DNA from: Sipunculus nudus
Taxonomy: Eukaryota; Annelida; Sipuncula; Golfingiida; Sipunculidae
Direction: 5' to 3'
Length of the DNA stretch: 64,000 nt
NCBI GenBank assembly: GCA_026874595.1
Contig: CM049306.1
Coordinates: 86,255,142 to 86,319,141 of the forward strand
The notes under the pieces are model-generated. The model saw only the letters and a program-made list of their open reading frames with translations. It had not been told where the DNA came from and made no database searches. Made by a program: the position numbers and the translations under genes. This document shows positions 24,101 to 35,869 of the stretch, one piece after another; within the stretch, counting starts at the first letter, position 1; each line of letters begins with the position of its first letter.

Positions 24101-26063
24101 GACCAAAGCATTACGAAAGATCTGGCCGATCCAGGAGAAGACGGGCCCGCACGCGAAGCAGCAATGGACAAACTTAATTGGACGTGCTGTGTGGGTGGCG
24201 TTTTCACATTCCGAGAGGATGCTTTAACTAGATAAAAGGCCCGGACGTGCTTTCATCCAAATCAACTAGTGAAGGTCCCAGTCTATATACTAATTAATGC
24301 ATCCTTTTGTTATAAAGGTAAATAATTTGCTTAATGTTATTCAAAGGGGCGTTACTGTGGCTACATTCTCTTGGTTAAGCTTTGTAAAGCTAGTTTATAG
24401 TATGCCTAGACAGATTCTCAATGTATTTGACAGAAAACCAGCAGATATGTCCTTGTTGCACTTACACAATGAAGCGGTCGTAGTACCGGGATGGTCGGCA
24501 TAGAGTGCACTTCCGTCAAGTTATTCCAAAAGTGATATATTGACAATATTAGAATTAGTTTTTTATAGGCACATTTTGAGAAACATATATGATTTCATTC
24601 AAATTACTTAATACATTCTTGGATTTCATATATTTCTCTAACGTTGATGCAGCTGATTAGCAAAATTGTATAAATTACACTCATTCTACATTGTGAGCCA
24701 GATATTGAGCGCTGAAGATAGAAACGAATCAATCAAAGATAAACAAGTGAGACATCAATCGCGAAATAGGGTTGTGATTTAAAAAAAACCCAGAAAGTAT
24801 TGTCTAAAATAAAATCTTTCTTTTTAAAACCGCCTGCATGATTGAATATCAGTTGCATGGTTTTTATAGGGAAACAGAGAACAAGCCTAAAAGTAACTGG
24901 TTATTAATACATGCTGTACCCCTAACCTTCATTGGACTTCGAAAACATAAGGAGATGTAGAATCTATCTCGTGACACCAAGATGCTTGTATCAGTTATTA
25001 TGTTAGATAACTACCTGCACTCACTTCAGAATCGATAAACTAGGCGTGGGTTCTACTCGGATAGTGGTATATTTCGGTCAACTCCTGATTTCCGTCCAAA
25101 ATACTGGAGCAATTATTATTATAACAAAACCAGGGATTCTTGTTTTATATTTGTCCGATATAAAAGATTTAAGTTTGCTTTAACCTTTATTGGGGCATGG
25201 GTTATTATGCAACCTATCGATGACCTGGAATATGATAGACATGGCTGGTGTCTCCGGGAGGGACCGGTGATGTACCAGTTTCTAAACCAGGCTTTGCTGG
25301 CCCAGGGTAACCAATTACATAGCATTCTGGCAAAATGAAAGGCTGACACCCCGAAATGAGGTTCTCTAGGTAAGAATAATTAGGAATACGCCTACATAAA
25401 TGGATGCTGGTACCTTCCCATAAATGGAAGAAAGACCTGCATCAGTCCTTTGATCTGTTGACAAAAACATTTAAAAAATAACTCTGATCAGTGGTTAGGT
25501 GTGAGAATTGATTGGACCTGCTTGCTAGAATACATCACGATCTCCGAAACATTTTTCTTTGAACCGGACGCATAATTGCCGAGACCAAGCCCTACTCGGA
25601 ATGCAAGGCGTTTTCTTAGTTTAAAGTGAGTTTTTATAGATGATTTCGGAAAGAGGAGAGACAAAAAAGCTGTGGACTTGCATTACTTATAATGCCGATC
25701 AGGTCTGTGGTTTTAGCTGTAATTGTACGGAGACGCTTGTAGTTAAGATAACACCATTCATTTACATCACACCGTGTACCGAATACCTATACACAAGTCA
25801 GTTGAATAAATGGAACAAAAATGGTTACATCGGCCCGTCAAACATGCCAACGGCACACCGGACATCAAGCATTTAACATCGTCTAGACTTGGTATGTGTA
25901 AAGGTATTATGCTTGGAAATTAAACATTTAAAAGACGGTGAAAAAACATGCATACAACAAAAAGTTTCTACCATGAGGTTACAGGACCTTGAAGTCTCAT
26001 ATTGTTGCACACGGCCACTTCATATGCCTTTTGTACAGACTGAGGACCTTATTTATATATATT

Positions 26064-26064
<1 letters not shown>
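21139..26064. other. Unassigned 4.9-kb region
   Basis: The largest stretch in the first half without a recognised repeat. Several short open frames look mildly coding-like: 23045-23266 (+, 73 codons), 24020-24235 (+, GC-richer) and 25039-25338 (+, an uninterrupted 99-codon frame without an early Met). None has a domain I recognise or a clear pair of splice sites, so no gene is called. Exons of a gene on this strand could be hidden here. Confidence 0.35.

Positions 26065-26105
<41 letters not shown>
26065..26105. repeat. (TA)n microsatellite
   Basis: TA dinucleotide run flanked by TATAAAATATA-type inverted sequence. Confidence 0.9.
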
Positions 26106-26355
26106 AATATATATTATACATATTATATTGATGTAAAATATATCATTTGTATGATATAAAACATGAAAACTTGTGTTCGTTTTGTGGTTATAGGACAAAT
26201 GAAGGGAGCGTAAGTAAGGCATTTGGACGTAACACTTGTGACCGCTACAGACCGACAGACTAGGAAGGCAAAGTTAAAGGTCGGATACAGCCGATAGGTT
26301 CATAAGTGTTCTTGAAACCTAAATACTCTGACCTGAAAGACATCGCAAGAGTTAG

Positions 26356-26832
26356 AGGTCCCCATTCGCCTACCTTTTGAAAAATAATTTATGTAAATTC
26401 TGGCTACCTCTGTGTATATATTATTGGTCCAAAGGTTATTTTGGTTGTAAAAAGTTCTGATAACGCCTTAATGAAGGATGTATGAACATGTTTATCAACA
26501 TGTTTGTTAACACAGCAATTAATGTTGACAAACGGGAAAACATGTAACCTAAGGTGGTAGGTTGCATACATGCGATAGAAAGATCACTTGTTGCAAAACG
26601 CCATTTGCAGATCTCTGGCTTATCTGAATTGCTGCCAGTTGCCCTTGTAAAATTTGTTTTGCTTATTTTGGCGGGCCCCCACATATCATATGTTTAAAGT
26701 ATAAAAACGTTGATGTAAACAAAATAAACAGCCTTAGTACCGTGATATCCACGCTTTCTGCCCTATTTTTTTATAAAAGCTCCAAAGGATTACTTTTATT
26801 TTATTAAGGTCAGATTAGGTGATTGGGTCCCT
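26356..26832 (+). mobile_element. TTAA-flanked MITE (T2/Kolobok-like), copy 1
   Basis: A 477-bp element with imperfect terminal inverted repeats: left AGGTCCCCATTCGCCTA, right (reverse-complemented) AGGGACCCAATCACCTA. The right end is followed by TTAA and the left preceded by TTAG, a decayed TTAA. The second copy at 57648-58113 has both TTAA sites intact. TTAA target sites with TTAAAGGRR ends are the known signature of T2-type MITEs of the Kolobok group; piggyBac also uses TTAA but has different end bases. Interior blocks shared by the copies include GTTAACACAGCAAT, GGAAAACATGTAACCTAAG, TTGTTGCAAAACGCCATTTG and GGCGGGCCCCCAC. Confidence 0.82.
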
Positions 26833-26836
26833 TTAA

Positions 26837-27744
26837 ACGGTAGCTTGTCATAAATGATCATATCAGAATATTTTCCGGTATACAACGCTACTTTGTTAAC
26901 TTCAAGATTCGTAAGTGTTCTTTAACATGATGAGTACGTTTTAGTTATTACCAAGAATGGTATACAAGGCATTCGTAAGTTAATCAACACAACATTTTAA
27001 GATGCCCAACGGTTCAACCTATGGAATACTCAGTATCTGTCCAACATTAGCTAATCACAGTTTTTGCCAAGCATGAATGCAGATATTTTTGAAATTTCAT
27101 GTACGTACCTTGGTAGGGTAAGCAACAATAAAACTTAGTAACCAGGTATTTGACTTCCATGATGAATTGTTTGTCTGTCACATATTGGAGATTAAATCAG
27201 TAGGGTCCAAACATTGATCGAGCAATTCGATTTCACTATATTAGAACAAATTACTTGTTCTGAGTAGATTTTCATGATAACAATGTTTCATTCTGCACCC
27301 AAAAAATCTATAACATTTACCATGTAATCACGTTATCCCTTGTCTATTTTGTGGTTTTTGATTAACCTTTATATCATGAAATAATGAAGGTACACGGTCA
27401 CGTAGTCTGTCTGAACTAAGACATAGTTCTTTGCATTCAAGTCTCCTATTAGGATAGTTACAAAACAAAACGCCAGGTGGCGAAAACAAGTACGGACGTC
27501 GCTGTCTCGGATGAGTAAGTGTATCAATTTAACAAGTGGCCCTTGGGCCAGGACGCTCAAGGTGCCTTGAACAATGAGCAAAAATACTCCCAGAGTCCTC
27601 AAAATCATGCATTTTGCCAAAAGCCCTCATATATAGGTCACAGTGACTTTAATCTACATGGAGCTGCAACCATCTGTGCCTTCCTGACTAATTGAGTGAT
27701 AAAATCAAGTTCTTTCGCACAGCTTGCAGAAAATGGCCCAGAAT
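26837..27744. other. Unassigned sequence
   Basis: AT-rich DNA without a recognised gene or repeat. Confidence 0.45.
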
Positions 27745-27875
27745 GACATTTCAGGTTTCCAAGGAGATTTTTAGGGACCTCCCTAAAGTCATGTATGAGG
27801 ACTTTAGGCCAAATGGATACAGTTTGTGCCTTATCTGACTCACCAGGTGCTTAAAAATCATGTTTTCACCCCTAA
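27745..27875 (-). repeat. Degenerate partial unit of the ~338-bp repeat family
   Basis: GGTTTCCAAGGAGATTTTTA, GACCTCCCTAAAGTCATG and CAGTTTGTGCCTTA follow each other in the same order as in the units at 30.7-32.1 kb. It is an isolated, diverged unit about 3 kb before that array, which suggests the composite element once extended to here. Confidence 0.6.
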
Positions 27876-28094
27876 TTTGCAAAATTTAGTTAACCATGAC
27901 CTAATGGACAACCGCTTCATATCAGTTCTCATAGATAGACATAAAAATGCAAAAAAAAAAAAAAAAATTGAAACTAGAATGGCTTTGTTTTTGTAGTGCA
28001 AAACAGATATATGTCTCCCCCTATGGGCCATCCCAAAACATTAGGGGTAAAATATCCAATATCTCAAAACAATGAATCTAAATTCCAGCAGATT

Positions 28095-28378
28095 AGACCT
28101 TGAAGGTCAAGGTCAAGGTAACCCTTTTGAACTCTGATGACATTTTGGCAGAAAGAACTGGTGTGTCAAATTTGAAGAAAAAATCTTCAGTACTAACAAA
28201 AAATTATGGGGTCACAATAAGCCTAGAATAGCATAAATCTGAACTTGAAGATCAAGGTCAAGGTCACAGGATTTCAAACACGTCCAAGATTTTGGTAGGA
28301 ACAATAAGTGTTTCAAATTTTGGATGAAAATATGCAGCCCTTCATAAGTTATTGCGTTCACAAGACAATAACTTTAAA
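28095..28378 (+). repeat. TCAAGGTCA-rich repeat array, first part (2 units)
   Basis: Two units start near 28102 and 28241 (about 138 bp). They share ACCTTGAAGGTCAAGGTCA, TTTTGGTAGGAACAA, TGTTTCAAATTT and TTCACAAGACAATAA-like blocks. The array stops where the 0.8-kb duplicated segment begins and resumes at about 29960, so it was interrupted by that sequence. Confidence 0.8.
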
Positions 28379-28381
28379 TAC

Positions 28382-29924
28382 ATTATATTATTAATATTTA
28401 ATAACAAAAAATTATTTATCTGTTTTTTTATTATTAATATTCTATGTTATGTTATATAAAAATAGTAATATAAATTAAAACTAAAAACTTAATTTATGCT
28501 TTGAAAATTGACCAAAAAAAACACTCCTTGTTACTAAAAAAGTTTCCTATATGTGACTATAGACTCCTGCAGTTAATTAAGATTTAAGGTATTGAAAATT
28601 GACTATAATATTCATCATGTCACCGTAGTTTCCTATATGTTACTATGGGGTCATATTCCTAGTTGTGATTTTCCTAGAGGCATTGAAAATTGACTATAAT
28701 ACCCCAAATATTACTAATTAGTTTCCTATATTTTTTCCGTAACCCCTTTAGGTTACTATACATTTAAACGGTAAACTATAGGATATTTTGGATGAGGTAA
28801 TAAGGACTTTATATGGTTATTATCCAGAAACGTGATGTTTATACTGATATTACATGGGCTAGCCTGGCGGGACCCTTGTGACTTAACCCATTGGCTCCCT
28901 CGACCTAATCTTATTTCGGAAGTAAATCCTGTGATGAGTTTCAATTGACAAAAAAAATGAAAAAACGTCACGTAGAACAATTTCGCAATTAAATAATTAC
29001 TTCTCAAAGATTTAATAATATATCAGTGTTGTTTATTTTATGTAACAAATACGAACATGCCACATGGGACCCGCCATGGGCTCACATGTGGAACAATGCA
29101 GGACAATCTGGACGATGCCCTTATGGTCCCCATATGGGCACTACCTTTGTCCGCCAATATTCAATAATATGAATTAGAAATAAATTATATTATTAATATT
29201 TCATAACAACAAATATTTATCTGATTATTTTATTATTAATATTCTATATTATGTTATATAAAATAATAAAAAAATTTATGGAAACTACAAACTTAATATA
29301 TGATTTGAAAATTGACAAAAAAACACTCCACATTACTAAATTTTCCTATATGTGACTAACGACTTCTGCAGTTAATTAAGAGATTTTTGTATAGGTATTG
29401 AAAATTGACTTTAATATTCATCATGTTACCATAGTTTCTCATATGTTACTATGTGGTCATATTCCTAGTTGTGATTTTCCTAGAGGCATTGAAAATTGAC
29501 TATAATACCCCAAATATTACTAATTAGTTTCCTATATTTTTCTGTAACCCCTTTAGGTTACTATACATGTAAATAGTAAACTATAAGATATTTTTGCTTG
29601 GTAAATACGGACTTTATATGGTTATTATCCATAAACGTGATGTTTATACTGGTATTACATGGGCTAGCCTGGCGGGACCCTTGTGACTTAACCCATGTGG
29701 CTCCCTCGACCTAATCTTATTTGGAAGTAAATCCTGTGATGAATTTAAATTGACAAAAGCATGAAAATATGTCGCGTAGAACAATTTCGCAGTTAAATTA
29801 TTAATTCTCAAAAGTTTAATAATATATCATTGTTGTTTATTTTATGTAACGAATACGAACGAGGACAATCTGGACAATGCCCTCATGGGCCCCATATGGG
29901 CACTTCCTTGTCCGCCCATGCCCA
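28382..29924 (+). repeat. Tandem duplication of a ~0.8-kb AT-rich segment
   Basis: Copy A (28382-29157) and copy B (29184-29924) are offset by about 802 bp and nearly identical over long stretches (for example GGGCTAGCCTGGCGGGACCC). Copy B lacks about 45 bp (ATGCCACATGGGACC... in A) next to ACGAAC. Each copy contains three ~92-bp subrepeats starting with TTGAAAATTGAC and followed by TTTCCTATATGTGACTAT-like blocks (28501, 28593 and 28683 in A). It interrupts the TCAAGGTCA array. No coding potential seen. Confidence 0.88.
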
Positions 29925-29959
29925 TGTCTGCCCATATTAAGCCCCTAACAGCCCACGTG

Positions 29960-30580
29960 CTATCAGGGTATAATTTGGCTGATTTGACCTTGAAGATCCT
30001 GGTCAAGGTCGCCGAGTTTCGAACTCCTCCTTGATTTTGGTTGGAACAACAGGCGTACCAAATGTGAGGAAAAAATGTGAAATACTTCAAAAGTTATGGG
30101 GTCCAATGAAATTTTACATTTCAGCAGATTTGATCTTGAAGATGATGGTCACGGTCACCGTCTTTCAATTTCCTTTGAGAATTTGTTAGGAACAATTGGT
30201 GTACCAAATTTGAGGACAAAATGTAAAATACTTCAACAAAAGTTATCGCTTTCACATGACAATAAGTATAATTTCACTGATTTGACTTTAAAGACCCTAG
30301 TCAAGGTCACCGGTTTTCAAAATCTTCTGAGAACTTGGCAGGAACAATAGATTTACCAAATTTAAGGAAAAAATGTGGAATTCTTCAAAAATTATGGGGT
30401 TCACAAAAATTTTCACATTTTGGCAGATTTTACCTTGAAGATGAAAGCCAAGGACACCAGTTTTTGAACTCCTCCGAGATTTTGGTATGAACAACTGAGT
30501 GTTTCAAATTTTGGCGGAAAATAAACAGCCCTTCAAAAGTTATCAGGTTCACAAGATATTTTACAGATTAAGATGACGAT
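29960..30580 (+). repeat. TCAAGGTCA-rich repeat array, second part (4 units)
   Basis: Units start near 29986, 30131, 30283 and 30430 (145, 152 and 147 bp). The consensus order is TGACCTTGAAGATC, GGTCAAGGTCACCG, GGAACAATTGGTGTACCAAA, TTTGAGGAAAAAATGTG, CTTCAAAAGTTATGGGGTTC. TCAAGGTCA is the established extended half-site of the NR5A/ERR nuclear receptor groups. Whether any receptor binds here is unknown. Confidence 0.85.
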
Positions 30581-30586
30581 TGAAGG

Positions 30587-32185
30587 GGGGGGGGGGGACA
30601 TAAAAATACAGGTGACATCACCAGTTTGCAAGAACTAATGAAATCCTCGATGATGAATATGTATGCAAAGAATCATGGCATTAGTTATTCAGATACTGGA
30701 GCTTTTGTATCAAACTTTTTATTATTCTATTGGGTACTTACAAGCCCCAAAGCTTGGAGGATATGGGTAACAGAGACCTAATTTCATGTTTCCAAGGAGA
30801 TTTTTCATTGACCTCCCAGCGTGGAAGTAAGAAAATTCAAGGTGCAACAGTTACAATTTGTGCCTTGTTAATGGAAAACCATTTCATTTGAAGGACTCAA
30901 ACAGAGAAAAAAAATGCATAAGAATTAGAAAATATAAAGGTGGCACCACTAGTCTACAGAAACTGCTGAAACACTCCATGATCAATAGGCATGCAAAGAA
31001 TCATGGTGATCAATGTCTTAGTTGTTCAGATACTGCAGCTTTTGTATCACATTATTATTATACTGTGGCTACTTAAGAGCCTCATTGCTCACAGGATATG
31101 GGTAACAGAGACCTAAATTCAGGTCTACATGAAGACTTTTCATGGACCTCTTTAGATTTCAAGTTTGAAGATTCTAGGTCCAGTTGTTACGATTTATGCC
31201 CTGTTAACAGATGACCGCATTTTTTAGGTCTCAAAAAAGAGGAAAAAAATCGCAAAAAATCGAAAAAATACAGGTGGCGCCACCAATCTGCAAAACTGAT
31301 GAAACACTCCATGATGAATATGCATGCAAAAATTCATGGTGATCAATGAATAAATTGTTCAGATACTTGAGCTTTTGAATCAAATTTTCCATTATTCTGG
31401 GGGTACTTTTAAGCCCCATAGCTCAAAGGATTTGGATAACAGAGACCTAATTTTAGGTTTCCAAGAAGCCATTTCATGGGCCTCCCTGCATGTCTAGAAA
31501 TAAGATTCCAGGTCCAGTTGTTACGATTTGTGCCCTGTTTAAAGATTTAGGTCTCAAAAATAGAGAAAAAAAATCGTAAAAAATCGAAAAAAATACATTA
31601 GGCGCCACCACTCTGCAGAAACTGATGAAACACTCCATGATGAATATGCATGCAAAGAATCATGGTGATCAATGCATTATTTGTTCAGATACTTGAGCTT
31701 TTGTATCAAATTTTCCATTATTCTGGGGGTACTTCAAAGCCCCTTAGCTCAGAGTATTTGGATAACAGAGACCTAATTTTAGGTTTCCAAGAAGACATTT
31801 CATGGGCCTCCCTGCATGTCAAGAAATAAGATTCTAGGTCTAGTCGTTACGATTTGTGCCCTGTTAAGAGATGACCGCATCTTTTTACGTCTCGAAAATA
31901 GTTAAAAAAAATTTTTAAAAATAAACAAAAATACAGGTGGCGCCACCAGTCTGCAGAAACTGATGGAACACTCCATAGCTCAAAGAATATGGGTAACAGA
32001 GACCTGATTTCAGGTTTTCAAGGAGATTTTTCATGGACCTCTCTGGATGTACAGTTAGAAGTTTCTAGGTCTTATGGTTACCGTTTGTGCCCTGTTAACG
32101 GACGGCCGGGCAGACGGCCGGACGGACGACGGACAAAGGGTGATCGCTTTAGCTCAGATGACTTTCAGTCAGCTGAGCTAAAATG
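30587..32185 (-). repeat. Inverted copy of the ~338-bp tandem array element
   Basis: Same family as 4327-5932 but reverse-complemented. The GTTAACAGGGCA marker appears as TGCCCTGTTAAC at about 30877, 31203, 31535, 31863 and 32093, with periods of 326, 332, 328 and 230 bp. The last unit is short because about 100 bp are missing between ACTCCAT and AGCTCAAAG near 31977. The array begins beside a poly-G run (30587-30598) and ends in the GACGGCCGG-rich block and hairpin at 32148-32182, matching the head of the 4.3-kb copy. No coding potential. Confidence 0.88.
32148..32182. other. Terminal hairpin of the ~338-bp array element
   Basis: TTTAGCTCAG-A-TGACT, loop TTC, AGTCA-G-CTGAGCTAAA: 15 base pairs with one A/G mismatch. 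It marks the element end; the homologous end at 4334-4363 keeps the inner pairs (TGACT/AGTCA and TCAG/CTGA) but has lost the outer ones. Similarity to the other copy stops just outside the hairpin. Confidence 0.8.
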
Positions 32186-34256
32186 CGTCGCCTGTCTCAC
32201 GGTAGTTGAACTCCAGAAAATGAAAATGGAATCCAAACATAACCAAGGCCTAGACCATCATATCTTCCATCAACTTAGCAACTACATACTTTTTCTCTGA
32301 ACAACGCTTGACGTTCCAAATATGTAGAAAAGTTAACACACGTCCCGGGACCAACACCCTGAAGCGCTGTCGAGTAGAACAGATACTGTGCTTGTGACTC
32401 GGATCCATATATCATAACTGTAATTTTGAGGTGGTCCAGTTAGTCAGAAAAAAAATCGAAAACCTTTTACATTGCTAATATATTAATAATTACTGGCCCC
32501 TTCTTGAAACAATTATGAACAATCGGCTTACTGTGATTACGAAATAATACGTTTCACAGCTGAAGAAAAATCCGTTTCAATGTGGAGAAATGAAATCCTG
32601 AGACGTTTATAGAAAGTTGAGAAAGAAACTAAAGTTGAAAAAAAGACTAAGCTTTACAGCTGGACCCAGTCAATAAAATATCATTAAATATATCCTGAGG
32701 TGGTTTCCAAAGGAAGAAACCGGAAAGTAAGTCCAGGGAGATCAAACGTGCCATAAAATTGCAGATCAAATGAACCTATAATAGAATATGTGGCAACTAC
32801 TCAGATCTACGAATAAGTGTTTTGCAGAAATTTGTTTGTGAGCTTCCAAAAGCCTGCTTTCCTTTGCCCTGACTCTTGCTTCTGTCTCCCTGGTTGATAT
32901 TAAATCAGTCTGACTCCACGCCGTCTACCAGAAAAACCTGGGTACCAGTCAAATAACACAAACAGCACAGCAGGCCCGTCATGGTCATATTTTAGAAGGC
33001 TGCAGCGGCATCCATCGGTGTATCAACTACCCAGAGGTGCGAGGCTGCCCTAGGAATGTATTAGATTAACCTGGTTTGGATGGTTGGCCGGTGATTAATA
33101 TAGCCAGAACGTAACATTTGTTAGATTAGATAGTTCACCCACACTAATGTCCTGAGAAATCTAATTGCCTCTGCTCAAATGTGATTTTATTATCTAAACC
33201 AACAGTCTGGTGTAAAAAAAAATAATTGCCAATGGTTATCGTATTGGTCCGGAAACATCTTGACGTTAACTTTTTCCCTTTTTCTCACTTATAACGTGTA
33301 AATGTGCAATTAATGGTAAACCATGCATGTTATTAATAGGGATACGGCAGGGCGTCCAAATGAAAAAGCTCTCTATATCACTGTAATAGGAAGACTGGAA
33401 ACTAATCCATTACCTATAATCAGAGCGGTCAGGTATTAATGATAAATGAATCAGAAGACCGTTATTCTTTATCAGTACCTCCGGGCCTAAGAGGGGTAAC
33501 TTAGTGATCAGTTTGCACCAGTCTGACAGATAGTCTTGCTCTAGCGAGAACCCATATACCGACACAGAGCAAGCTAAACTTATGCCATTTGGTCGCATCC
33601 GTACATCCTTATCAATTTAAAATAAACACATAAAGAGGCTTTTTATATATGAATAAATAATCAGAGGTAAATTTAAAAGAGAGGAGATATATTTATATAA
33701 GGGGCTAGACAAAGTAAAAACACATGAAGCGTCTGAAATAATGGGTTTAATTTAAAATGTATTTTTGAATGATCGTCCATGTAACATATTCCCATCATTA
33801 TATCTTGCAATATATTCATGTCTGTCGGTGAGTCTGCGCTTATAGGTATGTGCTGGAGCGGTAGTGATGAGTGATCGCCGCCATAGCATTAACTTAATGT
33901 CGTTTCATACCAGTTTCCTACCAACTACAGGTCAGCTTCCGCAATTTGTTCACAGTGACAAATACGTCCTTGTGGAAACTGAACCTGTTTGGCGGAGTGT
34001 GAACGACAAATGGACTTTTAAGTGGTTATCAAACTTTACACGTTTGGAAATATTTATTTTGACAATGGTTAAGCATTCAAATTCAATAAACCTGCAGAAG
34101 TAGATAGGAATATAGATGCTGGTCGTTGCACACTGCGGCAGTGCTCGTAAATGTCGTGTTAGGGATGTTTTGATTTATAGTAAAAGGGGGGCGGGAGCAG
34201 ACATGGCTCATTCCTCTCCTGGTATTTAGATAAGCTGCAGTACAAGGTTTATTGCA
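32186..34256. other. Unassigned sequence
   Basis: No recognised repeat or gene. The open frame 33864-34103 (+, 79 codons) shows no domain that I know. Confidence 0.4.
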
Positions 34257-34270
34257 GTCACGTGACGTCG
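34257..34270. promoter_or_regulatory. Overlapping E-box (GTCACGTGAC) and CRE-like TGACGTCG
   Basis: GTCACGTGAC (34257-34266) is a 10-bp perfect palindrome matching the E-box recognised by USF/MITF/TFEB-type bHLH factors, and it overlaps TGACGTCG (34263-34270), a CRE-like site. The motifs are certain; function is not shown. Confidence 0.3.
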
Positions 34271-35593
34271 GTACCCCGTATCCAGCATTGAGTACTAACG
34301 CTATGGCTATATATGGGTCTTAACGTCGTTTATTAGCACATTTTACAAAGATTTTTGTCGTATAGATGGTATGTTTGTGTTATCTCCATGTCGGTTTTGT
34401 AATTGTTTTTGCAAAATTTATAATCTTAATTCATGTATGATGAAAAATGTAACTATGTCATACAAACGACTGTGCCCTACGGGCGTGTTTCACTCACACA
34501 CAAGCGCGCCTTTCGGGGGCGATTCGGTGTTATGTCGCAGCCGTCTCAATGATTACACACTCCTGTACCGCAGGTGCGGTAAAACAAGCCTGATTGACGC
34601 ATAGATAACCGTGTGGTACCGCCTATCACGATAGTCCGATATCGAAATGAAATATTCTTTAGATGTAATAAAGACCTAGTTGAGCGAGCATAACTTGAGG
34701 AGGTTACCTTTGCTGAAATGTTGTAACAGGCTTAGTCAATGACAGCATACATATAATGCCTCATATTATAATATCGAATGACCAAAGTCATTATTTATTT
34801 TACTGCAACAGACATTGTAACTTTTATACAATGGATTTACTAAAACTATTCTGCCTCACACTGAATGCCTCATTACTCATTGCCGATATATGATACAAAT
34901 CTGGTTTACTCTACAAGAAATTTATTTTCAAGAAAAAAAATGATCGCCTGCGAATCCATGTAACAGCTACCTGGTACTAATTGCTGTTCAGCATGTTAAT
35001 GCTTTTGTCACAGTCATTACAATCATATACAATCACAGAAACCATTCTTTCTAAGAAACATTTCTGGTGTTTCATTACTGATTCTGTGACCGGTCCTTCT
35101 TCCGGATTTAAAATTATACATATTGATAAGAAAATAGATACATTGGGGTCATTGAGCATCAGTCATTAATGGATTTCCGTATCATGACGCAATGCATCAC
35201 GGGATATGACTCTAGGCCAACTCCAGCTATCCTATGTATCGCAATGATTAACCGATATTAACACCGGTAAATTGACAACTCCCATCTGGCTATATTTAAA
35301 AGTTGTGCTTGGCTTAAAACCAGATGTCCTTCTCTCCATTTATTTTATTACAAATGATTAGAAAATTAAAACAAATCCAAAAGGTATCACCTTTGTCGTC
35401 AATTGTAGGAAACATATAAATAGTCAAATAATTGTTTAACACATTCTCTTATACTTTTGCTAAAACACAAATAAGCACATTTATGAAACATTAAGTGTCT
35501 GCAAGATTGAGAAGGACAACATAGCATAACAGCACAACCTGACACGATCACTTCAGTGGCCGATACAAGCAGGATGGTTTGATATTAATTTTC

Positions 35594-35594
<1 letters not shown>
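34271..35594. other. Unassigned sequence
   Basis: Unique-looking DNA with no gene or repeat that I can support. Confidence 0.45.

Positions 35595-35646
<52 letters not shown>
35595..35646. repeat. (TC)n microsatellite
   Basis: About 26 uninterrupted CT units. Confidence 0.97.
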
Positions 35647-35649
<3 letters not shown>

Positions 35650-35869
35650 ACCAACAAGTGGTGCCTCATGAACCTTGACAACTATTCAAGGTTTGGCACT
35701 GACGTGAACGGGGGTCTAAAAGCAACATTTAAAGAACCTGTATTTATATTGCACAACCTTCTGGATTCTATTTGGTCTAATGACATAGCGTCCCCCAAAC
35801 CCACTATGAAAGTTATATTTGTATCCACCTAAACAAAGTTTTGCGGATACTGTGTTTTCAGCCGCCTGC

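Noticed and set aside
24001-24235. GC-richer open frames on both strands as a gene
   Set aside because: No recognisable domain, no convincing splice sites, and both strands open; kept only as a note in the regional entry.
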